Below, in pieces: positions 1 through 11,800 of a stretch of 64,000 nucleotides of DNA. The DNA comes from Odontocerum albicorne (taxonomy: Eukaryota > Arthropoda > Insecta > Trichoptera > Odontoceridae): positions 10,473,762 through 10,537,761 of the forward strand of contig OX463854.1 of assembly GCA_949825065.1 (NCBI GenBank), read 5' to 3'. Position numbers and translations under genes: made by a program. The notes beneath the pieces are model-generated. The model saw nothing but the letters and a program-made list of their open reading frames with translations. It was not told where the DNA came from and ran no database searches. Each line of letters starts with the position of its first letter. The first letter of the stretch is position 1.

Positions 1-279
1 CCGTTTTCGAAGAAATGCCATTAAATTTTGAACAAATTTTGGCGTTTGCTTTCATTTAGTATCGCAAAGCGTTTCTATCATTGGATTGTTTTGATTCATA
101 GATAATTCACGCATTTTGGACGAATAGGGAGATTTTGTTTGTTCGAAATTCATTCAAACTGAAAAATATTGAAGCAAAAAGTTGAAATATCGCAAAATTA
201 GAGGTTTAGGACAAAAACTCAAAAACACGTAGAACAAATATTCTTTCTATAGCGATTTTGGAATTATATTTGTACCCTT
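1..279. repeat. Satellite monomer, partial, left window edge
   Basis: This is the same roughly 320-bp AT-rich satellite monomer that fills the next 16 kb. Recognisable blocks are the CATAGATAATTC segment, the AACTGAAAAATATTGA segment and the TAGAGGTTT segment. It is cut at its right end by an LTR-like insertion starting at 280. The array continues to the left of the window by an unknown amount. Confidence 0.9.
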
Positions 280-829
280 TGTAGGAACCTACCAAAATAA
301 TTGTCAAAATAAATAAGTGAATTGTTAAACATAATTAAATTAAATTAATTATTGTTAAAATAGTAAACATACAGGGTCAATGACCGATGAAGTACTTATA
401 GATTGTCACACGCCAGGAACGTCAAAAATGTTTACTATTTTATAGTATTTGCGACCTGTCTAGCCGTCTGCAAATACAAATAAATATCTACCCGTAAATC
501 CGCAAGAGAAGGAGTGAATATGTATCGCGAACTGGTTCACTCACTTGTATAAATTACCTACTCGCCGAGAAATAAACATTGATTATTATTGTTCATTCAG
601 CTGTCAAGACTTGTTATATTTACCCGCTATTCACTTTCGCCTTCATCCGCATTCCTGAGTATTTATATTTAAATAAATAAATACAAATCAAGATCATCAC
701 GACATAAAAAGATAACCAACTCGCTACATCGATGACCCTGAACGGAAAGGAACGCAGAATTCGACTAAAACGAAGATAGCGATGTCAATATCAACATCAT
801 CAGCACATCCTTATAGGATACATGCTACA
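280..829 (-). mobile_element. Solo LTR of an LTR retrotransposon, inserted in the satellite
   Basis: Read on the minus strand, this 550-bp segment begins TGTAGC and ends CCTACA, so it has the TG...CA ends of a retroviral-type LTR. It is homologous along its length to 27145-27720 (plus strand) and to a shortened copy at 35243-35373. No internal retrotransposon coding sequence adjoins it, so I read it as a solo LTR. I do not see a clean 4-6 bp target duplication (left flank CCCTT, right flank TTGAT), and about 28 extra non-satellite bases follow it before the satellite resumes at about 858. The superfamily cannot be told from the LTR alone. Confidence 0.65.
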
Positions 830-3770
830 TTGATAACGACCATCGCCCATCGCAATACCTTGATCGTCAATGGCAGTTTTTCGGGTGAAAAGTGTTAACT
901 TTCAACCGTTTTTGACTTAAATATTAAGGAAATTTTGGCGTTTCCTATCATAAGTATCGCAAAGCGTTTCTATCATGGGTTTGTTTTGATTCATAGATAA
1001 TTCGAGCATTTCGTACGAAAAATGGGGATTTTGTTATCCAAAATTCAATCAAACTGAAAAATATTGACGCAAAAATTTGAAATATCGTAAAATTAGAGGT
1101 TTAGGACGAAAAACTCGAAAACACGTTGACCAAATATTCTGTCTATAGTGATTTTGGACTTATATTCGCGTAACCTTGATCGTCAATGGCAGTTTTTCGG
1201 GTGAAAAGCGATAACTTACAGCCATTTTCGAAGAAGTGCCATAAATTTTTGAGCAAATTTTGGCGTTTCCTATCATAAGTATCGCAAAGCATTTCTATCA
1301 TTGGTTTGTCTTGATTCACAGATAATTCAAGCATTTGGTACAAAAATGGGGAATTTGTTATTCAAAATTCATTCAAACTGAAAAATATTGACGCAAAAAG
1401 TTGAAATATCGCAAAGTTAGAGGTTTGGGACGAAAAACTCGAAAACACGTAGAACAAATATTCCTTCTATCTTGGTTCTGTACCTATATTCGTAACCTTG
1501 ATCGTCAATGGCAGGTTTTCGGGTGAAAAGCGTGAAATTATATCCTTTTTTTAGGAAATGGCATTACATATTTAGCAAATATTGACGTTTCGTATCATAA
1601 TTATCTCAAAACGTTTCTTATCACACATTTGTCTTGATTTATAGATAATTCATAAGATAAGAGAAATTGTGATTTTGTTATTCAAAATTCATAAAAACTA
1701 AAAAAAAAATCCCCAAAAGCTTGAAATACCGCAAAATTAGTGGTTTGAGACGAAAAACATAAAAACACGGGGAACAAATATTCATTCTATAGTAATTTTG
1801 TACCTATATTCGTAACCTTGATCGTCAATGGCAGTTTTTCGGGTGAAAAGTGTTAACTTAGTATTTTTAGAAGAAATGCTATTAAATATTTAGCAAATTT
1901 TGACGTTTCGTATCATAAGTATCGTAAAGCATTTCTATCACACGTTTGTCTATACATAATTTAAGCATTTCGTAATAAAAATGGGGATTTCGTTATTCAT
2001 AATTCATTCAAACTGAAAAATATTGACGCAAAAATTTGAAATATCGCAAAACTAGAGGTTTGGGACGAAAAACACGGAAACACGTAGAACAATCATGTTA
2101 TCGTGGTTTTGTACCTATATTCGTAACCTTGATAGTGTTAACTTACAGCCGTTTTCGAAGAAATGCTATTAAATATTCAGCAAATTTTAACGTTTCTTAT
2201 CATAAGGATCACAAAATTTTCTGTCATTGGTTTGTCTTGATTCATAGATAATTCAACCATTTTGTACGAAAAATGGGGATTTTGTTATTCAAAATTCATT
2301 CAAATTGAAAAATATTGACGCAAAAAGTGGAAATATCGCAAAATTAGAGGTTTGTGACGAAAAACACGAATACACGTAGAACAAATATTTATTCAATAGT
2401 GATTTTGGACTTATTTTCCGTAACCTTGAACGTCAATGGCAGTTTTTCGGGTGACAAGTGATAACTTACAGCCATTTTCGAAGAAATGCCATTAAATTTT
2501 GAGCAAATTTTGGCGTTTCCTACCATAAGTATCGCAAAGCGTTTCTATCATTGGTTTGTTTTGATTCATAGATAATTTACGCATTTTGTACGAAAAATGG
2601 GGATTTTGTTATTACAAAATTCATTCAAACTGAAAAATATTGATGCAGAATGTGAAAATATTGTAAAATTTGAGGTTTGGGACGAAAAACACGAAAAAGC
2701 GTAAAACAAATATTCATTCAATAGTGATTTTGGACTTATATTCGTAACCTTGATCGTCAATGGCAGTTTTTCGGGTGAAAAGTGTTAACTTACAGCCTTT
2801 TTAAAAGAAATGCTTTTTAAATATTGAGCAAATTTTAACGTTTCGTATCATCAGTATCGCCAAGCGTTTCTATCACACGTTTGTCTTGATTCATAGATAA
2901 TCGAAGCATTTCGTAAGAAAAATGAGGATTTTTTTTCTTCAAAATTCATTCAAACTGAAAAATATTGACGCGAAAAGTTGAAATATCGCAAAATTAGAGG
3001 TTTAGGACGAAAAACACGGAAAAACTCAAGCATTTTGTACGAAAAATGGGGATTTTGTTATTCAAAATTAATTTAAACTGAAAAAATATTGATGCAAAAA
3101 GTTGAAACATTGCAAAATTTGAGGTTTGACGCGAAAAACACGAAAAAACGTAGAAAAAATATTGATTCTATCGTGGTTTGGTTCCTTCATTCGTAACCTT
3201 GATCGTAAATGGCAGTTTTTCAGGTGAAAAGCGATAACTTACAGCCATTTTCGAAGAAGTGCCATTAATTTTTGAGCAAATTTTGGCGTTTCCTATCATA
3301 AGTATTGCAAAGCGTTTCAATCATTGGTTTGTCTTGATTCATAGATAATTCAAGCATTTTGTACGAAAAATGGGGATTTTGTTATTCAAAATTCATTCAA
3401 ACTGAAAAATATTGACGCATGAAGTTGAAATATCGCAAAATTTGAGGTTTGGGACGAAAAACACGAAAACACGTAGAACAAATATTCTTTCTATCGTGGT
3501 CTGGTACCTATATTCGTAGCCTTGATCGTCAATGGCAGTTTTTTGGGTGAAAAGTGGTAACTAACAGCCGTTTTCGAAGAAATGCCATGAAATTTTCAGC
3601 AAATTTTGGCGTTTCCTATCATAAGTATCGCAAAGCATTTCTATCATTGGTTTGTCTTGATTCACAGATAATTCAAGCATTTGGTACAAAAAATGGGGAA
3701 TTTGTTATTCAAAATTCATTCAAACTGAAAAATATTGACGCAAAAAGTTGAAATATCGCAAAGTTAGAGG
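830..3770. repeat. Satellite array, reshuffled edge of the higher-order repeat
   Basis: These are satellite monomers recognisably the same types as in the regular 5125-bp HOR, but in altered order. The block at 858 corresponds to 7051 in the regular array. One monomer is missing near 1230 because two monomer types are fused. A 28-bp duplication found at about 8610 is absent here. A jump near 3020 removes about 230 bp. Near 3225 the sequence switches back to the monomer type seen at 7400, and near 3765 it switches to that of 8896. Each switch keeps monomer phase, as expected of unequal crossing over. Open frames inside are accidental. Confidence 0.85.
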
Positions 3771-4490
3771 TTTGTGACGAAAAACACGAATACACGTAGA
3801 ACAAATATTTATTCAATAGTGATTTTGGACTTATTTTCCGTAACCTTGAACGTCAATGGCAGTTTTTCGGGTGACAAGTGATAACTTACAGCCATTTTCG
3901 AAGAAATGCCATTAAATTTTGAGCAAATTTTGGCGTTTCCTATCATAAGTATCGCAAAGCGTTTCTATCATTGGTTTGTTTTGATTCATAGATAATTTAC
4001 GCATTTTGTACGAAAAATGGGGATTTTGTTATTACAAAATTCATTCAAACTGAAAAATATTGACGCAGAATGTGAAAATATTGTAAAATTTGAGGTTTGG
4101 GACGAAAAACACGAAAAAGCGTAAAACAAATATTCATTCAACAGTGATTTTGGACTTATATTCGTAACCTTGATCGTCAATGGCAGTTTTTCGGGTGAAA
4201 AGTGTTAACTTACAGCCTTTTTAAAAGAAATGCTTTTTAAATATTGAGCAAATTTTAACGTTTCGTATCATAAGTATCGCCAAGCGTTTCTATCACACGT
4301 TTGTCTTGATTCATAGATAATCGAAGCATTTCGTAAGAAAAATGAGGATTTTTTTCTTCAAAATTCATTCAAACTGAAAAATATTGACGCGAAAAGTTGA
4401 AATATCGCAAAATTAGAGGTTAAGGACGAAAAACACGGAAAAACGTAGAACAAATATTCTTTCTATAGTGATTTTGGACTTATTTTCGTA

Positions 4491-4519
4491 CCTAAACTAA
4501 CCAAACCTAACCTAACCTT
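4491..4519. repeat. CCTAA-type (insect telomere-like) insertion in one satellite monomer
   Basis: Between the CGTA and CCTTGATCG blocks of one monomer there are about 25 extra bases made of CCTAAAC, TAACCAAAC and two perfect CCTAACCTAA steps. CCTAA/TTAGG is the usual insect telomere repeat. It recurs once per HOR, at 9616-9644 and 14741-14769. With only two perfect units it could also be slippage of the local TAACCT sequence. Confidence 0.6.
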
Positions 4520-5050
4520 GATCGTCAATGGCAGTTTTTCGGGTGAAAAGTGTACCCTGAACGCCGTTTTCATAGAAATGCCATTAAATTTTTAGCAAAT
4601 TTGGGCGTTTCTTTTCATAAGTATCGCAAAGCGTTTCTATCATTGGATGGTTTTGATTCATAGATAACTCAAGCATTTTGTACGAAAAATGGGGATTTTG
4701 TTATTCAATTAAACTGAAAAATATTGATGCAATAAGTTGAAACATTGCAAAATTTGAGGTTTGACGCAAAAAACACGAAAACACGTAGACAAAATATTGA
4801 TTCTATCGTGGTTTGGTTCCTTTATTCGTAACCTTGATTGTAAATGGCAGTTTTTCAGGTGAAAATAGGTAACTTACAGCCGTTTTCGAAGAAATGCTAT
4901 TAAATATTGAGCAAATTTTAACGTTTCCTATCATAAGTATCGCCAAGCGTTTCTGTCATTGGTTTGTCTTGATTCATAGATAATTCAAGCATTTTTTAAA
5001 CTGAAAAATATTGACGCAAAAAGTTGAATTATCACAAAATTAGAGGTTTG

Positions 5051-6982
5051 GGACAAAACACACAAAAACACGTAGAACAAATATTCATTCTACCTTGGTA
5101 CCTATATTTGAAACCTTGATCGTCAATGGCTGTTTTTCGGGTGAAAAGTGTTAACTTTTAGCGGTTTTCGATGAAATGCCATTAAATTTTGAGCAAATTT
5201 TGGCGTTTTCTTTCATATGTATCGCAAAGCGTTTCAATCATTGGTTTGTCTTGATTCATAGATAATTCAAGCATTTTGTACAAAAAATGGGTATTATGTT
5301 ATTCAAAATTCATTCAAACTGAAAAATATTGAAGCCAAAAATTGAAATATCGCAAAATTAGAGGTTTGGGACGAAAAACACGAAAACACGTTGAACAAAT
5401 ATTCTTTCTATAGTGATTTTGGACTTATATTAGGAACCTTCTTCGTCAATGGCAGTTTTTCGGGTGACCAGTGTTAACTAACAGCCTTTTTAAAAGAAAT
5501 GCTATTTAAATATTGAGCAAATTTTAACGTTTCGTATCATAAGTATCGCAAAGCGTTTCTATCACACGTTTGTCTTGATTCATAGATAATTCAAGCATTT
5601 CGTACGAAAAAAAAGGATTTTTTTTCTTCAAAATTCATTCAAACTGAAAGATATTGACGCAAAAAGTTGAAATTTCGCAAAATTAGAGGTTTGGGACGAG
5701 AAACACGAAAACACGTAGAATAAATATTCATTCTATCGTGGTTTGGTACCTATATTCGTTAACTTGATCGTCAATGGCAGTTTTTCGTGTGAAAAGTGGT
5801 AAATTACAGCCGTTTTCGAAGAAATGCTATTAAATATTGAGCAATTTGTAATGTTTCCTATCATAAGTATCGCAAAGCGTTTCTGTCATTGGTTTGTCTT
5901 GATTCATAGATAATTCAAGCATTTTGTATGGAAAATGGGGATTTCGTTATTCAAAATTCATTCAAACTGAAAAATAATGAGGCAAAAAATTGAAATATCT
6001 CAAAATTAGAGGTTTGGGACAAAACACACAAAAACACGTAGAACAAATATTCATTCTACCTTGGTACCTATATTTGAAACCTTGATCGTTAATGGCTGTT
6101 TTTCGGGTGAAAAGTGTTAACTTTTAGCGGTTTTCGATTAAATGCCATTAAATTTTGAGCAAATTTTGGCGTTTTCTTTCATATGTATCGCAAAGCGTTT
6201 CAATCATTGGTTTGTCTTGATTCATAGATAATTCAAGCATTATGTACAAAAAATGGGTATTATGTTATTCAAAATTCATTCAAACTGAAAATTATTGAAG
6301 CCAAAAGTTGAAATATCGCAAAATTAGAGGTTTGGGACGAAAAACACGAAAACACGTTGAACAAATATTCTTTCTATAGTGATTTTGGACTTATATTAGG
6401 AACCTTCTTCGTCAATGGCAGTTTTTCGGGTGACCAGTGTTAACTAACAGCCTTTTTAAAAGAAATGCTATTTAAATATTGAGCAAATTTTAACGTTTCG
6501 TATCATAAGTATCGCAAAGCGTTTCTATCACACGTTTGTCTTGATTCATAGATAATTCAAGCATTTCGTACGAAAAAAAAAGATTTTTTTTCTTCAAAAT
6601 TCATTCAAACTGAAAGATATTGACGCAAAAAGTTGAAATATCGCAAAATTAGAGGTTTGGGACGAGAAACACGAAAACACGTAGAACAAATATTCATTCT
6701 ATCGTGGTTTGGTACCTATATTCGTTAACTTGATCGTCAATGGCAGTTTTTCGTGTGAAAAGTGGTAAATTACAGCCGTTTTCGAAGAAATGCTATTAAA
6801 TATTGAGCAATTTGTAATGTTTCCTATCATAAGTATCGCAAAGCGTTTCTGTCATTGGTTTGTCTTGATTCATAGATAATTCAAGCATTTTGTATGGAAA
6901 ATGGGGATTTCGTTATTCAAAATTCATTCAAACTGAAAAATAATGAGGCAAAAAATTGAAATATCTCAAAATTAGAGGTTAA
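5051..6982. repeat. Three-monomer tandem duplication inside the HOR (966 bp x 2)
   Basis: The block starting GGGACAAAACACACA near 5051 recurs near 6017, a 966-bp offset equal to three monomers, and the two 966-bp blocks match closely until about 6975. The same doubled trimer is present in HOR copy 2 (10176-12107) and begins in copy 3 (15301). The HOR therefore contains an older trimer duplication that is now copied along with the whole 16-mer. Confidence 0.85.
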
Positions 6983-8895
6983 GGACGAAAAACACGGAAA
7001 CACATAGAACAAATATTCTTTCTTTAGGGATTTTGGACTGATATTAGGTGCCTTGATCGTCAATGGCAGTTTTTCGGGTGAAAAGTGTTAACTTTCAACC
7101 GTTTTTGACTTAAATATTAAGGAAATTTTGGCGTTTCCTATCATAAGTATCGCAAAGCGTTTCTATCATGGGTTTGTTTTGATTCATAGATAATTCGAGC
7201 ATTTCGTACGAAAAATGGGGATTTTGTTATCCAAAATTCAATCAAACTGAAAAATATTGACGCAAAAATTTGAAATATCGTAAAATTAGAGGTTTAGGAC
7301 GAAAAACTCGAAAACACGTTGACCAAATATTCTGTCTATAGTGATTTTGGACTTATATTCGCGTAACCTTGATCGTCAATGGCAGTTTTTCGGGTGAAAA
7401 GCGATAACTTACAGCCATTTTCGAAGAAGTGCCATTAATTTTTGAGCAAATTTTGGCGTTTCCTATCATAAGTATTGCAAAGCGTTTCAATCATTGGTTT
7501 GTCTTGATTCATAGATAATTTAAGCATTTTGTACGAAAAATGGGGATTTTGTTACTCAAAATTCATTCAAACTGAAAAATATTGACGCATGAAGTTGAAA
7601 TATCGCAAAATTTGAGGTTTGGGACGAAAAACACGAAAACACGTAGAACAAATATTCTTTCTATCGTGGTCTGGTACCTATATTTGAAGCCTTGATCGTC
7701 AATGGCAGTTTTTTGGGTGAAAAGTGGTAACTAACAGCCGTTTTCGAAGAAATGCCATGAAATTTTCAGCAAATTTTGGCGTTTCCTATCATAAGTATCG
7801 CAAAGCATTTCTATCATTGGTTTGTCTTGATTCACAGATAATTCAAGCATTTGGTACAAAAATGGGGAATTTGTTATTCAAAATTCATTCAAACTGAAAA
7901 ATATTGACGCAAAAAGTTGAAATATCGCAAAGTTAGAGGTTTGGGACGAAAAACTCGAAAACACGTAGAACAAATATTCCTTCTATTTTGGTTCTGTACC
8001 TATATTCGTAACCTTGATCGTCAATGGCAGGTTTTCGGGTGAAAAGCGTGAAATTATATCCTTTTTTTAGGAAATGGCATTACATATTTAGCAAATATTG
8101 ACGTTTCGTATCATAATTATCTCAAAACGTTTCTTATCACACATTTGTCTTGATTTATAGATAATTCATAAGATAAGAGAAATTGTGATTTTGTTATTCA
8201 AAATTCATAAAAACTAAAACAAAAATCCTCAAAAGCTTGAAATACCGCAAAATTAGTGGTTTGAGACGAAAAACATAAAAACACGGGGAACAAATATTCA
8301 TTCTATAGTAATTTTGTACCTATATTCGTAACCTTGATCGTCAATGGCAGTTTTTCGGGTGAAAAGTGTTAACTTAGTATTTTTAGAAGAAATGCTATTA
8401 AATATTTAGCAAATTTTGACGTTTCGTATCATAAGTATCGTAAAGCATTTCTATCACACGTTTGTCTATACATAATTCAAGCATTTCGTAATAAAAATGG
8501 GGATTTCGTTATTCATAATTCATTCAAACTGAAAAATATTGACGCAAAAATTTGAAATATCGCAAAATTAGAGGTTTGGGACGAAAAACACGGAAACATG
8601 TAGAACAATTATTAAACACGGAAACACGTAGAACAATCATGTTATCGTGGTTTTGTACCTATATTCGTAACCTTGATAGTGTTAACTTACAGCCGTTTTC
8701 GAAGAAATGCTATTAAATATTCAGCAAATTTTAACGTTTCCTATCATAAGGATCACAAAACTTTTCTGTCATTGGTTTGTCTTGATTCATAGATAATTCA
8801 ACCATTTTGTACGAAAAATGGGGATTTTGTTATTCATAATTCATTCAAATTGAAAAATATTGACGCAAAAAGTGGAAATATCGCAAAATTAGAGG

Positions 8896-11800
8896 TTTGT
8901 GACGAAAAACACGAATACACGTAGAACAAATATTTATTCAATAGTGATTTTGGACTTATTTTCCGTAACCTTGAACGTCAATGGCAGTTTTTCGGGTGAC
9001 AAGTGATAACTTACAGCCATTTTCGAAGAAATGCCATTAAATTTTGAGCAAATTTTGGCGTTTCCTATCATAAGTATCGCAAAGCGTTTCTATCATTGGT
9101 TTGTTTTGATTCATAGATAATTTACGCATTTTGTACGAAAAATGGGGATTTTGTTATTACAAAATTCATTCAAACTGAAAAATATTGACGCAGAATGTGA
9201 AAATATTGTAAAATTTGAGGTTTGGGACGAAAAACACGAAAAAGCGTAAAACAAATATTCATTCAATAGTGATTTTGGACTTATATTCGTAACCTTGATC
9301 GTCAATGGCAGTTTTTCGGGTGAAAAGTGTTAACTTACAGCCTTTTTAAAAGAAATGCTTTTTAAATATTGAGCAAATTTTAACGTTTCGTATCATAAGT
9401 ATCGCCAAGCGTTTCTATCACACGTTTGTCTTGATTCATAGATAATCGAAGCATTTCGTAAGAAAAATGAGGATTTTTTTCTTCAAAATTCATTCAAACT
9501 GAAAAATATTAACGCGAAAAGTTAAAATATCGCAAAATTAGAGGTTAAGGACGAAAAACACGGAAAAACGTAGAACAAATATTCTTTCTATAGTGATTTT
9601 GGACTTATTTTCGTACCTAAACTAACCAAACCTAACCTAACCTTGATCGTCAATGGCAGTTTTTCGGGTGAAAAGTGTACCCTGAACGCCGTTTTCGAAC
9701 AAATGCCATTAAATTTTTAGCAAATTTGGGCGTTTCTTTTCATAAGTATCGCAAAGCGTTTCTATCATTGGATGGTTTTGATTCATAGATAACTCAAGCA
9801 CTTTGTACGAAAAATGGGGATTTTGTTATTCAATTAAACTGAAAAATATTGATGCAAAAAGTTGAAACATTGCAAAATTTGAGGTTTGACGCGAAAAACA
9901 CGAAAACACGTAGACAAAATATTGATTCTATCGTGGTTTGGTTCCTTTATTCGTAACCTTGATCGTAAATGGCAGTTTTTCAGGTGAAAAAAGGTAACTT
10001 ACAGCCGTTTTCGAAGAAATGCTATTAAATATTGAGCAAATTTTAACGTTTCCTATCATAAGTATCGCCAAGCGTTTCTGTCATTGGTTTGTCTTGATTC
10101 ATAGATAATTCAAGCATTTTTTAAACTGAAAAATATTGACGCAAAAAGTTGAATTATCACAAAATTAGAGGTTTGGGACAAAACACACAAAAACACGTAG
10201 AACAAATATTCATTCTACCTTGGTACCTATATTTGAAACCTTGATCGTCAATGGCTGTTTTTCGGGTGAAAAGTGTTAACTTTTAGCGGTTTTCGATGAA
10301 ATGCCATTAAATTTTGAGCAAATTTTGGCGTTTTCTTTCATATGTATCGCAAAGCGTTTCAATCATTGGTTTGTCTTGATTCATAGATAATTCAAGCATT
10401 TTGTACAAAAAATGGGTATTATGTTATTCAAAATTCATTCAAACTGAAAAATATTGAAGCCAAAAATTGAAATATCGCAAAATTAGAGGTTTGGGACGAA
10501 AAACACGAAAACACGTTGAACAAATATTCTTTCTATAGTGATTTTGGACTTATATTAGGAACCTTCTTCGTCAATGGCAGTTTTTCGGGTGACCAGTGTT
10601 AACTAACAGCCTTTTTAAAAGAAATGCTATTTAAATATTGAGCAAATTTTAACGTTTCGTATCATAAGTATCGCAAAGCGTTTCTATCACACGTTTGTCT
10701 TGATTCATAGATAATTCAAGCATTTCGTACGAAAAAAAAGGATTTTTTTTCTTCAAAATTCATTCAAACTGAAAGATATTGACGCAAAAAGTTGAAATTT
10801 CGCAAAATTAGAGGTTTGGGACGAGAAACACGAAAACACGTAGAATAAATATTCATTCTATCGTGGTTTGGTACCTATATTCGTTAACTTGATCGTCAAT
10901 GGCAGTTTTTCGTGTGAAAAGTGGTAAATTACAGCCGTTTTCGAAGAAATGCTATTAAATATTGAGCAATTTGTAATGTTTCCTATCATAAGTATCGCAA
11001 AGCGTTTCTGTCATTGGTTTGTCTTGATTCATAGATAATTCAAGCATTTTGTATGGAAAATGGGGATTTCGTTATTCAAAATTCATTCAAACTGAAAAAT
11101 AATGAGGCAAAAAATTGAAATATCTCAAAATTAGAGGTTTGGGACAAAACACACAAAAACACGTAGAACAAATATTCATTCTACCTTGGTACCTATATTT
11201 GAAACCTTGATCGTTAATGGCTGTTTTTCGGGTGAAAAGTGTTAACTTTTAGCGGTTTTCGATTAAATGCCATTAAATTTTGAGCAAATTTTGGCGTTTT
11301 CTTTCATATGTATCGCAAAGCGTTTCAATCATTGGTTTGTCTTGATTCATAGATAATTCAAGCATTATGTACAAAAAATGGGTATTATGTTATTCAAAAT
11401 TCATTCAAACTGAAAATTATTGAAGCCAAAAGTTGAAATATCGCAAAATTAGAGGTTTGGGACGAAAAACACGAAAACACGTTGAACAAATATTCTTTCT
11501 ATAGTGATTTTGGACTTATATTAGGAACCTTCTTCGTCAATGGCAGTTTTTCGGGTGACCAGTGTTAACTAACAGCCTTTTTAAAAGAAATGCTATTTAA
11601 ATATTGAGCAAATTTTAACGTTTCGTATCATAAGTATCGCAAAGCGTTTCTATCACACGTTTGTCTTGATTCATAGATAATTCAAGCATTTCGTACGAAA
11701 AAAAAAGATTTTTTTTCTTCAAAATTCATTCAAACTGAAAGATATTGACGCAAAAAGTTGAAATATCGCAAAATTAGAGGTTTGGGACGAGAAACACGAA

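Larger units (their letters stand above)
3771..8895. repeat. Satellite higher-order repeat, copy 1 (5125 bp, 16 monomers)
   Basis: Starting from the TTTGTGACGA block at 3771, the sequence repeats at 8896 and 14021, a period of exactly 5125 bp. Using the GTCAATGGCAG landmark, monomers begin near 3851, 4172, 4520, 4840, 5118, 5442, 5767, 6085, 6407, 6730, 7054, 7372, 7693, 8018, 8337 and 8671, giving 16 monomers of mostly 318-325 bp. Exceptions are a 348-bp monomer with a telomere-like insertion (4491-4519), a 278-bp monomer lacking about 42 bp near 4998, and a 334-bp one with a 28-bp duplication near 8610. Monomers differ clearly from each other, whereas whole HOR copies are nearly identical. 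Confidence 0.93.
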
